Of a DNA stretch of 64,000 bases, positions 41,030 through 53,019 are shown piece by piece (position 1 is the stretch's first letter; every line of letters starts with the position of its first letter). A program made the position numbers and the translations under genes. The stretch comes from Eublepharis macularius. Lineage: Eukaryota > Chordata > Lepidosauria > Squamata > Eublepharidae. The stretch is taken from contig NC_072806.1 of the NCBI RefSeq assembly GCF_028583425.1, positions 29,930,001 to 29,994,000 of the forward strand, in the 5' to 3' direction. Under the pieces are notes generated by a model, which did not search any database, was not told the origin of the DNA, and saw only the letters and a list, made by a program, of their open reading frames with translations.

Positions 41030-42620
41030 AATAAGTATTTTGAAACGTCTTGGGGTCAAAGCAGACAAGATAAAACATGCATGGAAACAAATGAGGAAGC
41101 AACATGTTTTTTTTAGAGATGCTTTTTTTTCTCACATTTCTCAGTAGCTTCTGACATTTGTTCCCTTACATTTTCTCCCCTCCACCCCTTGCCAAGCACT
41201 CTCTTCCTCTTTGGAGAGCTTAAAATTCCAATGTGGAAAAAGATTCTGCTTCCCAAAATGCAACACATCATGTTCTATTTGGAAATATGAACTGGAAGCC
41301 AAAAGCTGCTGCCGTTCGTTTCTTATCCGATTCCTTGAGCTTGAAAATTGATTTTTCTTGGCTTTCTCTGCTGGAAGGGACAAAAGTTGTTTTCTATTTC
41401 CCCCTCCCTGGTATAGGTTTTTTTTAAAATTAAAGGTGTAGCTCTTTATTTTTCTAAAATGTGCATTCAGTAGCAGTGAAAGAGGACCCAAAGAGGTCCT
41501 CTTGCAGCTTCAGGATGAAGAGACGGCACCCCCTAAACAGGACAAATTCTGAAGCAGGGGAAGCTGTAAGATTGATGCAAAATTCTTTGATTTTCCCAAA
41601 TGGAGGAGGAGTGATGAGTTATGCAAAACATTAAAACCCCACTCCCGTCACTGGAAATCTCTTTGTGCTTGTAACATTTCATCAGAATTCCACATCAGGC
41701 TTATCTTTGCAAGCAGAGAAACTAGAAACTGCTTTCCTTTCACCACCCAGTTGTAGGGTGAAAGTCTCAGGAAATTTTGTTCTGCACCCCGTGAGCCAGT
41801 TTGATAGCGAGGCTGTTTAGATGGTATATATTGGCTCCCCCTGCTTTTCCTCTTTACTCCATGCTGTGGTCTGTGACTTGGTGAATAACTCCATGACATG
41901 ACCTGAAATCTCTGGATCAGGGGTCTAGTGTCTAGACCCAGGGCTTTGACAGGAGGAGATTGAATGGGGGACTGGACTTCTGTGTCTACCAAAAGGCAGC
42001 GATTGGGAATTTTTAGTGATAAAGAAGACTGGGGTGGGGGAAACAAATGATAGTGGTTATTAAAATTGTGCATGGTGGAAAAGAAGTGAAGAGAGATTAA
42101 TTTTTCTCTGTGGACTTCCAGGGAAGTTGATGTGCAGGGTGGACAAGACTTCTTTGCATAGCACTTCTCAAATGAGAGCAGACTGAGGACCCCCATTTTT
42201 ATCTCTGAAGTCTTGATGTATCCCCCAGGCCCTCCCTTTGTTCCTTGCTGGCACATGCCACACACTGGACAGTCCCTTTTCATAGTGCGCATGGCCATTC
42301 TTGTGCACCCAGGGGTTCCATTCTCTCTCGTCTACAAAATGAGGAAGATCCTTCTCAGCAGCTCACCTTTAAAAGCAAGTGGGAGAAAAATATACTGCCT
42401 CTGGTCTGAGAGGTAGTGGATTCTATAGGGCCACAACTCAGAAGTTTCTGACCCAATTTCTAATCCATCTGAGTTTGTGAGTGACTGGAAGGGGCTTTGT
42501 GCTGGAGATGGCGAGACCTTTCCTTGCTGGTCAGTAACTTCTCACTTGAGGCCAGTTGAGCAGGGGTGAGAAGGGGCCTGGAAGGCTTTTATAGAAATAG
42601 AAAAAAGTCAGCACCACAAA
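41030..42620. other. No gene recognised
   Basis: Unassigned sequence between a CR1 tail and a MITE. A 216-codon minus-strand frame (41648-42298) has no recognisable domain. Confidence 0.5.
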
Positions 42621-42623
42621 TCC

Positions 42624-42898
42624 TGGGCCTTTTTTGCACGGGTGATTTTTCCTGTGCTCGGCCCCGTACCTCTTTGGGTTTTCTTCTGAATTCTGAACTA
42701 TTCAGATTTCAATGTGGTGTTTCAAGGGTTCTCTTCCAAGTTTTCCCCCCATGCAGAAAAAGCACAGGCAGAAAACTCTTGGAAGAGAACCCTTGAAACA
42801 CCGTAGAGAAGGGGGAGTTAATCATCCAGATATCGGAAGAAAACCTGAAGAGGTATGGAGCCAAATGCGACAAAAATCACCCATACAAAAAAGGCCCC
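42624..42898. mobile_element. Inverted-repeat MITE (GGGCCTTTTTTG ends)
   Basis: Ends read GGGCCTTTTTTGCACGGGTG and ACCCATACAAAAAAGGCCC. Inner arms GGTGTTTCAAGGGTTCTC and GAGAACCCTTGAAACACC are exact inverses. The overall element is about 275 bp and non-coding. Confidence 0.7.
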
Positions 42899-43377
42899 GA
42901 ACTTCCAACTGTTGGCTGTTATTTCCTATGGATGCTGAGCGGCATCTGTCAATCTCTGTGATGAAATCCTTTGCAATGGAAAATAGAGTGAAAAATCAGT
43001 TCAATTTTATAATCCGAGTAAGGATGATGATGGCATTAGGACTGTACCTCTTTGGTGCCCCTTGGCCAATCAGAGTTGCTACTGGATCCCAAACAACCAA
43101 TCAGTGTATTTTTTGGCTAGTGCAGATAGTGTCAAGCGTCCAGCCTTCAAAAGAGGGGGAATGCCATTTCCATCCCCTTCCCATGGGGCAGAGTCTTTGT
43201 CCTCATTAACAGAAATCTAAAAGGGCTCTGTTTTCATGTAATCCAGATGGGCAGGAGAGAGGCTCACCCTCTGTTGCTACGCGCACCCCAGCTTGAGAAA
43301 TGCTTCCACGTAATTAACTTTTGGATTGAACTGCCACAGGATGTGCTATTGGCCACTCACTAGCTTGAAAACGAAAT

Positions 43378-43522
43378 CCTGCCATCAAGTCATAGTTGAC
43401 TTATGGTGACCCCTGGTGGTGTTTTCATGGCAAGAGACTGGCAGGGGTGGTTTTCCATTGCCTGCCTCTGCAAGCCTGGTCTTCGTTGGAGGTCTCCCAT
43501 CCAATTACTAACCAAGCCCTCT
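43378..43522 (-). mobile_element. 5S rRNA-derived SINE, partial
   Basis: The same body (TTATGGTGACCCCTGGTGGT, CCATTGCCTGCCTCTGC) and the first part of the 5S head (GGTCTCCCATCCAATTACTA) are present. Confidence 0.7.
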
Positions 43523-43936
43523 GTGTCCCTACTTGTGGGTTTTCTGGGCTATCTAGTTGGCCACTGTGGGAAACAGGATGCAGGACTAGAGGGACCCTTA
43601 GTCTGGGCGAGCTGTTCTGTGTGGCAGTGCCAATCTGGCAACTGCTCTTGGCAAACGGTGGCATTTGGGATGGCTTGGCAATTGGCTAGGGAGGGGCCGG
43701 AAGAGCTGCTGTGCTTTTTTTGGTAGAGGAGAGCCCCACATAATTGTGTGCAGCTGTCTAAAGTTAAAGCCTCCCCCTGTGGTCTTTTAGCATGGCTGAG
43801 ACAAACTTATAATGGGAGGGAGAAAGAGAAGCCTAGTGGTTGGGGCACCTTCTCTTGAAGGATGTGGGAGAGCTGGTGGGTGGAGACAGAAGGGTTTGGG
43901 GGGGGGGTAATTAAGAAAAAGGCCATAAAGAGACAG

Positions 43937-44338
43937 AGGTCAGTTCGCGTGGTCCTTCAGTGGAACAGGCTTCCTCAGGAGATGGTGGGCTCTCCTTCCT
44001 TGGAGGTTTTTAAGCAGAGGCTAGGTGGCCATCTGACAGCAATGCAGATTCTGTGAGCCTGGGCAGATCATGAGTGGGAGAGTAGGAAAGGCTACATAAG
44101 TGCTTAGTTCTCGTGGCCCCTTCTTACATGCCCAGGGTACTGTCAATCGTCACTTTGGGGTCAGGAAGCAATTTCCCCCAGGCCGGTTTGGCTAGGGATC
44201 CTATCCTGACGGTGTTTTGCCATCTTGTGGGCATGAAGCAGGGGTCACTGGGGCTGGGGGTAGTTGCGAATTTCCTGCATTGTGCAGGGGGTTGGACTGG
44301 ATGACCCTGGAGGTCCCTTCCAACCCTATGATTCCAGG
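43937..44338 (+). mobile_element. CR1-type LINE 3' end
   Basis: Second copy of the 40585 family, with CAGTGGAACAGGCTTCCTCA, GGAAGCAATTTCCCCCAGGC and GGATGACCCTGGAGGTCCCT, ending CCCTATGATTCC. Confidence 0.75.
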
Positions 44339-44559
44339 GTGTGGAAATGAGTCTTGTGCAGGGAAAGCAGCGGCTTGGGAGAGAACTGCTGCCCGCTCTG
44401 GGGGGACTAAACCCAGACTCCCTCGATGCACCTGATCGTTAGAAGGGCTCAGTGGGCAGAGGAAGCATTTCCGGGCACGGTGTGTGCGTCTCACCCCCTA
44501 TGTTGAAACGTCGAAGCCGCTTTCCTGTTTGCAAATCTGTTGCAGCAAAGGGCCCAGCC

Positions 44560-45330
44560 AGACCCAAGAGCCCGCGCCAAACCTGGGGCAGCGAAAGGGC
44601 CGCCGGACGCGTGCCGTCGGGGACGCCTCTGGGCCTAAAGGAGCCCCGCCGCGCTGCGAGGAGCCTCCAAGCTGCTGGAGGGGGGGGGGGGCGTAATTTT
44701 GCTTAGCGCCCCCGCCCCGTCCCGGCTTCACCAGATGCCTTGGCGTAGCCCTCCCTCCCTCCACCGACGGCTCTGCCTCGCCCGCCAGCCCAGCGTGGCC
44801 CGCCCCAGCACCTGGCCCGGGCCAGGAACCTGCGAGGCAGCGGCTCTCCCGTTATAAAGGCGGGGGCGCCCTTTCCTTTCCCTCCCTCCCCTCCCGCCTT
44901 GCGGCGTGTGGCCGGGGCCGCGCCTGCTGCATGCCGCCTCCCCGCGCGCGCTCCCGCTCCCGCTCCCGCCCGCGAATCCCTCCTCCGGCGCCGGCGATGT
45001 GGCTCTCCGGTGCTCGGCGCGCTCCGCTCGGCCGGCACCTGCAGCTGGCGGCGGCTGGCGGGAGATGCAGCTGCTGCTGAGGCGGAGGGAGATCGGGCGA
45101 GGCTCCCGGGCAAGTGAGTGTCGCCTCGGCTTGGGGGGAGGCTGCGGCGGTGGGCAGAGGGGCGCGGGCGCGGCTGCCCGCCGGACTTGCCTCGCCGCAC
45201 AGATGCGTGTTGGGCATTCAGACGCGCGGGCAGCCCTGCTTTGGATACGCCCCTCCCTCACCGTCAGCCTAGGCAGAGGCTTCCCGCCGAGCCCTCCACG
45301 CGTCCGTCCGCTGGGCTGCAAAGCCCCGAG
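44560..45330. promoter_or_regulatory. SPECC1: CpG island, probable SPECC1 promoter
   Basis: A GC-rich stretch packed with CG dinucleotides includes repeated GCTCCC/CGCTCC boxes near 44950-44980 and the sequence TTATAAAGGC at 44852-44861, which could act as a TATA-like element. It is the only strong CpG island upstream of the SPECC1 first coding exon on the plus strand. The overlapping long open frames on both strands reflect base composition rather than coding. Confidence 0.6.
44900..45113 (+). other. SPECC1: Possible SPECC1 non-coding first exon
   Basis: The CpG island contains a good donor, CAA|GTGAGT, after 45113. A transcript starting in the island and spliced to the acceptor at 59170 would give the SPECC1 leader. 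The left edge is a guess. A short upstream frame from ATG 45065 (MQLLLRRREIGRGSRA) would read two bases into the next exon and stop before the main ATG. Confidence 0.35.
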
Positions 45331-45439
45331 AAAGCCGGGCTGCTGCTCGCCTTCTCTGCCTTGTTGCAGGGGTTGCCACGCCGGGAGGAATTTGACCTCC
45401 CCCGGCCCTCCTGAGTCCAGCAGAGCAGCCAGGTGTTAG

Positions 45440-46980
45440 CCCGAGAAAAGGACGTGCGGTTTGCAAAACGGGGTGGCTGCGGGTTGGGTTCCCCCCCCTC
45501 TTCTGCAGAGTTTCCTTAGCGACAGAGAGCGGTCGTGTCTCTCTCTTCTCTCCCCCACCCCACATGCCAGTCCCCATCTTGGTTGTAAGGACATCATTAA
45601 AATCAGACCAGAAGTCTGCCTAGTCCAGCATCCTTCTAGGAAGTTCTCAGTAAGGGCACAGAGACCGCAGGACTTCCCTGATTTTTATCCGTCAGCACTT
45701 CATATTCAGAGGTACACTGCTTCTGCATGTGGAGGTTCCATTTAGTGAGTCAGTTGTGTGGCTGGGGTTGTTTTTCCCACTCATGCTCTGCCATGGAGTG
45801 ACTAGAATGGAGAAAGAAGAGGGGGGGCACAGAAAACAGCTTCCTTGTAAAGAAGAATGGGCACCTCACCTGCTTGCAAAGGCAATGGGAGAGAGCAAGC
45901 CTTTGCAAGAATTCCGCTGTGCAACAGTTTGGAGGGGTGTTTGGAACCATCTCCCTGGCACTTTGCCAACTGAATGGAGGTTATTGGCAATTAATAGCCA
46001 TGGCAGTAAAACAGACTGCTCCTGGACATGGCAGTTCTACCTTTGGGGTCAAACAAGGGAAGGCTGTTGCTCGCGGGAGAAATCGGCATGCGTCAGAAGG
46101 ACCTTGATTTGATCCAGGAAGACACTCCTGGCGTTCTTATGTAACTTACAGGGAAGTCCCCTTCCCCTCTCTCCCCCCCCCTCCTCATCTCAGCATTTCG
46201 TTTCCCTGCTTGAATGCTTCTTCCAGCCTTGAAGCTCCGTAGTGGAATGATATCCTAGGATGTAGGCGGAATGTAGAAAGACCGTTTTCGAAGGGGTGGG
46301 AAATGGATGCTAGGAAAGGTTTGAGAAATTCGGGTGTGTTTAAGAAAAAGACGGGGAGGGGCATGCAGCAGAGGTGTTTCAGAAGTGGGGTGGGGGAGAG
46401 GGGAAAGAAGTGGAAAGCTGGAAGCCGAGGAAATGGTCTGGTGAGGTTCAGTCAAGGTGTGGGGTTCAGCCTTCCTACTCTGCCCACTGAAGATTGCCAA
46501 GTCACAGCCTGCAGGGATGGGGGGCAAAGTTCTTTCTCCTTCACGTCTCTTAAAAGCACAAGAGCTCCTCTTGAGATCTGGACAGGGCATCCTGGTATGC
46601 TCCCTATTCCCCAGTAACCCTCCCCCTTCTTTTCCTTTGGCTTCTGACTCCAGTATTCCACTCCAGGGCTGGCACAGGTGGCCATCTTGTGGCATTGAAT
46701 TCTGTAAGTTAATTTTGCTGGGTGGGAAGAAATATTTTGGTCCGTCTGTCCTGCTTCTGCTGTCCATTGGGTGACCTAGTGTTACCCAAGAGGCAGAAGA
46801 CATCCTCCACTTTCTCGGTGCCATACAGAAGAGCCTGGCAGGATTTGTTATCTTTCCGCCAGGCCTGCAAGACGGAGATGTTCCGCCAGGCATTTGGTGG
46901 GGGCTAGGCTGTCCTCTCGCCGGCCATACCACTGAAGACTATCCACCACCCATGCAGGAGCTCATAAGTGTGACGCAGGG
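45440..46980 (+). other. Start of presumed SPECC1 first intron
   Basis: Contains a CR1-like fragment (45595-45780) and unassigned sequence. No exon was recognised. Confidence 0.4.
45595..45780 (-). repeat. CR1-like fragment, minus
   Basis: CAGACCAGAAGTCTGCCTAG, TTCAGAGGTACACTGCTTCT and GGAGGTTCCATTTAGTGAG match the inverse of the 15400-type family. A similar fragment is at 53765-53860. Confidence 0.5.
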
Positions 46981-46984
46981 CATG

Positions 46985-47195
46985 ATGCAAGAGCCAAGCC
47001 CTGTGTCTAAAATGCTGTATTTTAATATTTATATCCGCCAATTGAGAAATTTTAATTGTATATGGAATAGTGTTTTAATGTTTTTTATAATGTGTTTATT
47101 GTTTTTAAACTTTTTGTAAAAATTGGATGTTGTTACACTGCCCTGAGCCTGTCTGACGGGGAGGGCGGTCTAGAAATGTAAATAAATAAATAAGA
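46985..47195 (+). mobile_element. L2-type LINE 3' end
   Basis: A T-rich stretch is followed by CACTGCCCTGAGCCTGTCTG, GGGAGGGCGGTCTAGAAATG and TAAATAAATAAATAAG. Confidence 0.7.
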
Positions 47196-47527
47196 GGGGT
47201 AGGTAACCGCGGGGATGCGTGTCAGTAGTGGCACACCAGACCAGTTTTTTGTCCAGGCAGCTGAAGCACTGGCAGAATGGCGGGGGCCAGTGGTTGGGGA
47301 GAAGGCGGCAGGTATGGCAGGTGCCCATCCTTACCTCTCAGACCTGCATAGCCCCTAACCAAGCTCAAGGCGACTTCCCAAGGTACAGGTTGTGCCACTG
47401 AGGCCTGGCTGGCTTCGAATGTGACTCCTGAGTAGAACACTCATTTCCGCCCACTCTTGTTTGCCAGCATAGTTCAGCGTTTCTGGGGACTTAGGTTAGA
47501 AAAATGGTTGGTTACCTGTGGTACAGA

Positions 47528-47575
47528 ATTTTAATGGGCTTAGACTGGAGTAACTCTTCTTAGGATTGCACTGTT
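47528..47575. repeat. Half of the small fold-back repeat
   Basis: TTAATGGGCTTAGACTGGAG followed by TAACTCTTCTTAGGATTGC matches one arm of the family at 32603 and 58709. Confidence 0.6.
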
Positions 47576-47718
47576 AATCATGACCTGTGGTCTGGTCTAC
47601 GCTGAAAAGCCCCCACATCTTTAGCCTTTTCTTGTAAGGAAGGTGTTCTCAACCCTTTGGTTGCTTAACTTGCCTTTTCAGCCCTTTTTGAGACAGGGCG
47701 ATCAGAAATGTACACACG

Positions 47719-47945
47719 AGAGCCAGCATGGTATAGCAGTTAGCCTGCTAGACTAGGGTCTGGGAGACCCAAGTTCGAATCCCCACTCTGCCATAGAAGC
47801 TCACTGGGTGACCTTGGGCCAGTCACACATACTCAGCCTAACCTACCTCATAGGTTTGTTGTGCGGATAAATTGAGGAGCAGAGAAGGATGTAAGCTACT
47901 TTGAGTCCCCACTGAGGGGGAAAGTGAGATATGAATAAAGTAAAT
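47719..47945 (+). mobile_element. tRNA-derived SINE (GAGCCAG type)
   Basis: The head GAGCCAGCATGGTATAGCAG and B box AAGTTCGAATCCCCACTC are followed by TGACCTTGGGCCAGTCAC. It ends at AATAAAGT. Confidence 0.8.
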
Positions 47946-48094
47946 TAATGAAGTATTTCAAATGTAGTTGCACCATAGATCTATACCGAGTGTTTTGTTT
48001 TCAGTCCTCTTGTTAATAATCTCTAGGTTAGAATTTGCCTTTGCATTAGAACCTCAAGATTTCTTTGATGCCCAACCTCTGCCAGTTCTGATCT

Positions 48095-48315
48095 GATCAG
48101 TGCATTTTATACCCCAGCTTTCTTCCAGGTGGGAACCCAACATAGGTTACATCCTTCTAATCTCTTCCATTTTTTTGTCGCAACAACCCTGTGATGTAGG
48201 TTTGCCTGAGAGCGTGTGGCTGGCCTGAGGTTACCCAGCAAGTTTCCATGGCAGACAGGGAATCCAACTTCTCCCAGATCCTAGTCTGACACTCTAACTG
48301 CTACGCTGCACCTAA
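48095..48315 (-). mobile_element. tRNA-derived SINE, minus
   Basis: TTATACCCCAGCTTTCTTCC, AACAACCCTGTGATGTAGG and GGTTACCCAGCAAGTTTCC are seen, ending in the reversed tRNA head. Confidence 0.7.
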
Positions 48316-48344
48316 ATAAATTAGGATTTCCCCCTTATACTGTG

Positions 48345-48500
48345 CGTCACTTTACATTTACATCCATTAATCTTCGTTGTTGACCATTCACCCAGTGTGG
48401 AGAAATCCTTTTAGAGACCTCCACTACCATTTTGATTTTCTATAAACAATGCTGTCTGCCTCTTAGATTCCCTACTTCAAGGGGCCACCTCCTTGTCCAC
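48345..48500. repeat. LINE-like repeat fragment
   Basis: Related to 16190-16530 (TTACATCCATTAATCTTCG, CATTCACCCAGTGTGGAGAA). Confidence 0.45.
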
Positions 48501-49234
48501 TGTCCATTGTGTTAGTATGAAGTTTTTATCTCAGCCAAATTGACCATTCCAATGCCCTCACAGAAATTGAACTGTGAACATTCTTGTTGTGGACAGCTTT
48601 GTTTCCTGATGGGTTGGAATGTTCCATGCTCAGCCAATCAGAGGAAGAAGCTTCAATGCTACTGGTGCAAAGTAATATATTTATGCCCTTTCTCTCTCAG
48701 AACTCTACAGACTAACCAATGGAACTCATCTCCGTTAGGTTCAGGGTAGACAAAAGGAAGTACTTCATTCGGCATTACCTAGTTAACTTCTACATCTTAT
48801 CATTACTTCAAGATGTTAAGTGGCCTTACAGATTGCTTGGATAGATTCATGGGTCTGTGGTCTAGTTATGATTATTATTGGCATTATCTGGATAATAATA
48901 ATTCCAGGAATGTATTTTCCTAAGTGTTCAAGGCACTCCAATACTCCAATAATCCTTTGGGCCAGTATTGTTCTCCCTACACTGGGATGGAGAGAAAACA
49001 GGCTGTGATTCTTTTCCTGAATTCCAATCAGTAACCATAGGTGAAAAAGACAGGGATAATAGCAGTGATTTTCTATTTGGGAAATGGTGTATGGGGAAGT
49101 TTGCCTCCATGCAACAGACCTGATGCATTTCCTCCTTCCTTGGATGTGAAACATGGAATAAGAGTATTGGGAGCATCTTTGTATTGGTTTCTGAATGTGT
49201 GGGTGTGTTTGATTATCATAAATATTGTCAGAGC

Positions 49235-49365
49235 TCCAGAGGAGTTAGCCGTGTTAGTCTGTAGTAGCAAAATCAAAAAGAGTCCAGCAGCACCTTTAAG
49301 ACTAACCAATTTTATTGTAGCATAAGCTTTCGAGAACCACAGCTCTCTTCGTCAGATGCATGGAG
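49235..49365 (-). mobile_element. Penelope-like terminal repeat with hammerhead-like core
   Basis: From GAGTTAGCCGTGTTAGTCTG to CGTCAGATGCAT. On the minus strand it has CTGACGA (49355-49349), a 4-bp stem with loop, then GAAAGCTTATGCTA (49331-49318), which fits a small hammerhead ribozyme core with one extra unpaired A. Confidence 0.65.
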
Positions 49366-49498
49366 GGCAGAAAGAAACTGGTCAAATATAGAGGAGGGGA
49401 GGAGAGGGGAGGAGGAGAGGGGGGATGTAAACAACTCCTTTGATATGGAAATGCAAACAGCTCCTTTTGATGTGGGGATCAGTTTGCTTGTGTAAAGG

Positions 49499-49695
49499 TT
49501 CAAAGGAGTTTGCCGTGTTAGTCTGTAGTAGCAAAATCAAAAAGAGTCCAGCAGCACCACCAAGACCAACCAATTCCACTGCAGCACAAGCCTTCGAGAA
49601 CCACAGCCCTCCCCGCCAGATGCATCTGACAAAGAGAACCGTGGTCCTCGAAAGCCCACGTCAGGTGCCACTGGACTCTCCCTGGCCCCGCCTAT
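49499..49695. mobile_element. Penelope-like terminal repeat, inverted pair, T-to-C rich
   Basis: Collinear with 49235-49361 for its first arm, followed by an inverted second arm after CAGATGCATCTGAC. The first 44 compared bases are identical. The next 67 differ at about 14 sites, nearly all T in one copy and C in the other. See findings. Confidence 0.7.
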
Positions 49696-50089
49696 GTAAA
49701 TGAAATCAGTTACCTGTGATAATGAGATAACCATTCATAGTCCCTATTCAGTCCCAGCTTGACAGAGTCAAATTTACATATGAATTCCGATTGTACAATT
49801 GACCACTGAGGAAGGCTTTAGGGCTGAAACGCGTATGCTCTGTCTTTGTGTTGGTCATTGGACTGTATCATCATCTGTGTACTGGAGAACATTTTAGCAA
49901 TTTTTAACATCCGCGTGTAGCCTGCCATTCAGGCCTTATGTTTTTAACTTGTTTTTAACTTGAATTTTGTGCACACCCATAATAAATACCTTTTGGGAAT
50001 ATATATTTTACATTTTAGGTTGTAACTTGACCCCTGTATTTTCCCCCGAATGTGTGTCTCAGGCTAGCTTCCTGGAATCCTTCCAGTGG

Positions 50090-50165
50090 AGATTTCAGGT
50101 TTGAAACCGGTCCAGGGCCTTCTACATGCAAAGTGTGTACTCAGCCCCTAAGCCACGTGGCTGGC
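50090..50165 (-). repeat. tRNA-Ala SINE fragment
   Basis: GTTTGAAACCGGTCCAGGGC and ATGCAAAGTGTGTACTCAG, then CCCCTAAGCCACGTGGC, form a reversed, degraded tRNA head. Confidence 0.45.
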
Positions 50166-50309
50166 GGGTGCAGTGGCTGTTACTTTGTGCTGGCCGATCT
50201 CTCTGAGCAGGGCCCTGTTCAGCTGTCCTTTTGGACTGCAGTGGAAATCCCTTGGAGGGGTGACCGAGACTCTTGTTTCCATTGCTACAGACTCAGTCAG
50301 TGGCAACAT

Positions 50310-50402
50310 TGAAAGATGTGTCTGACAAAGGGAGCTTTGATTCTTGAAAGTTTATATCCTAGAAATCATGTTGATCGTTAAGGCGCTACTGCACTCAAAT
50401 AT
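50310..50402 (+). repeat. Degraded Penelope-like repeat
   Basis: GTCTGACAAAGGGAGCTTTG, TTCTTGAAAGTTTATATCC and TTAAGGCGCTACTGCACTC are a diverged form of the right-arm unit seen at 60262. Confidence 0.5.
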
Positions 50403-51459
50403 TGGACGTTGCGGTTAGGAACTTAGGATTCCAGGCAGATTTCCTGTCAAATTCTGTAAGAGGACTGCAAGCTGAAACTTCTGGAAATCTATGAGCCTGT
50501 GAACACATGGAACAGCAAAAATGGAAAATAACTCCTCCAAGTGCTATTTCAGCGCAGGAAAACTGCTTTGGAGAGGAAGGCAGAAGACCCTCCTTTCCCC
50601 CTTGGCTGCGTCCCAAACCCATTTGGGCTATCCTTTATTTTTTAAAAAGCCTTTCCCCGCAGCTGCTGTGCGGCTGCAAGGGAACCCATGCAGGGTCTAC
50701 GGAACCCAGACCCAGCTCATTAAAAACCTGTCCATGTACTTTCGCCCAGAGCATCTACCCCTCAAAGTGATGCCCTCCTTCCCCCTTTTCCTCTAGGGCT
50801 TCATATAGTTTCTCGGCCCAAGATGGTGTAATGGGTGGTAGAGTTGCTCCTGATTATATTTCACTTGACAGAGCACAACCAGTAGCCTTTTCTCTTGCTG
50901 GAGCTGGGACTCGTCCAGTTAAGTGGGGGTCAGGAGGGAAAGCCTCCCTTACCCTGGTTAGTCAGTACATCTGGAGCCTTTGAATGCTGCTGCTAGTCCT
51001 GCCTGGAAGAACTGCACAAACAAAAGAAATAATCCTTTAAAGATTATTTTCAGATTTCTCTTCAATGAAGAAGTTGCTAGGATGTATTTAAAAACGTGCA
51101 AATTATGGGCATGGCTTTGAGGAGGACTATGCTTTTTCTTGGGGAAGGGGTAGAATCCAACACTCCATAGTGTGAGGACCAGACATCCAAAATTTGGGTC
51201 ATGTTCCTTCTTGCAAGAAGTCTCTCTACTTAATTTGGCAGAACAACAAAGAACTTTATGGCAGGATCTTGGCCACCGTATGGAATGTGGCTTGGCTCAC
51301 TGGCATGAGGCCCTCAAATTCATTCATGCGTTGAAATATTTATACCCCACAAAAGAGTGGTATGAGGGAATGAGTCTTGACACCAGTTAGAGTCTGAAGA
51401 GTGAAGATAACCAGCTCTCCCCTTCCTCTTTTAATCTGGCCCCTTTGGTGCCACCCCTC

Positions 51460-52272
51460 CCCCCTCTTTAACCTCCTCAAAGTGCCTCCTCAAAATCTCC
51501 TTACCTTCTCAAGGAGCCCGTTCCACAAGTGGGAACCACTATGGAGAAGCAACAAGTTCTAGCAGATGCCAAGTGGACCACCTTGAGCAGAGGAAGAACT
51601 AGAAAATGGCAGCCATAAGACTGCAGTCGGTTCAGGAGCATACGTGGGGAGAGGCTTCCTGAAGATATTTGGGCCCTAGATCATGAAGGGCTTTAAAAGT
51701 CATAAGCAGCAACAAGTCATACTCAGAAATAAACTGGCAGTCAATGCTACTGTTATAAAATAAGCAGATATGACACCCCAGTACAGGAAAAAAGACAGGT
51801 GCCTTGTCCCCACCCTCCACAGGGGTATCCCCAGTTTGTGTGCCCCCTCTTTTCACAGGCTAGGTGGATGAGCTCCAAAGACAGGGCCTTTTCATTAGTG
51901 GCACCAACAATAAAGAAGCTCACCTGGTAGAAAATAAGTTTTTAGGCACTCGGCAAAGATGTATTTATTTTTCCCAGGCCTTTTAGATCCTCTTTCCCTG
52001 TGGAATTTCATTCATTTCTTCATCAGATTCTGTGCTTTTTATCACTAGTTCTTTGGAGAGGCATTTCCTACCTTGATATGCGTTGTTCTGGTATTTTAAG
52101 AGCTTGCTTCGCCAATCTGTACCTGAGGCTGTTTTACCTTTTTATGCATTTTGGCTCCTCTTTTTAAAAATTCTTTTGTTTCGTCGTTTTGTTTGGCTTT
52201 TTTTTAGAATTCATATTTTTGTAAGCCACCTGCCAATATGAGGTGGGGAAGAAATATTTTAAATAAATAAAT
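51460..52272 (+). mobile_element. LINE-derived region, L2-type 3' end
   Basis: GATCATGAAGGGCTTTAAAA and AATAAACTGGCAGTCAATGC come from a common reptile LINE body. AAGACAGGGCCTTTTCATTA through TAAGCCACCTGCCAATATGA and AAATAAATAAATG form the 3' end. Confidence 0.55.
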
Positions 52273-53019
52273 GACAGCAGCTCCAGAGTCCCTGATTCAT
52301 GCTGGGTTCCCCTTTGGCTGCTTTCTAGGCCAAAGTATGCATCTGGAGTTTGGATTCTGCCTGTCTGGTCGGCTTCTGGGCTTTCCAAGTCTCAGTCCAG
52401 CGTGTCCTAAAGCTGATGCTGGTTCTCTCATGTTTTCTTGCATTTTCTTACCTTTCTGATGAAAGCAAAGGAGCACAGTCAGCTTCCCGTTTCTGGGTCT
52501 TATGCATGACTTCTGTGAATATTGGCACTGATGGGGTTTTCAGGTAGTTCTGCTTGGCTTTCTCTGCAGCCCTGAGGCTCTGGCACTGTGAGTTGGTGCA
52601 GCGCAGAACTTTGCATCTCCAGGCCCCTCAAACCATCAGGGTGAGGCTTGTAGCTTCTGGCCTCCCTCCCTCTCCCACTCAGGAAACCATTTTTCTGCTG
52701 GCCGGTTGACTGTGCTGATTGCTTATTGATTCTCCTTCAACGTCCACTGGGCCTCCTTTATTAACATTTAAAAACAGGGCAGGAGGAATTGCTGAGCCAA
52801 TGGGTGGGGGCCTCGAAAGCCGCGCTGCCTTGCTTTCCCTATGCTGAGGCCCCACGTTGCTATTAGATGCAGGCTTCTCTTCTGCACTCATCTTTGGACT
52901 CTGCACAGGGAAGCACACTTGGCCTCAAGAGTTTCATGCACTCTCCCTTGGACATGGGAAGGCCACAAGGGTGGCCACTGCCTGGGGGTCTTGGAGGGGC
53001 CTCCTGTGTAGCTCTGGAG

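Noticed and set aside
44703-45439. Long overlapping frames on both strands (up to 197 codons)
   Set aside because: They are Arg/Ala/Gly/Pro-rich frames caused by the CpG island's composition and lack conserved motifs.
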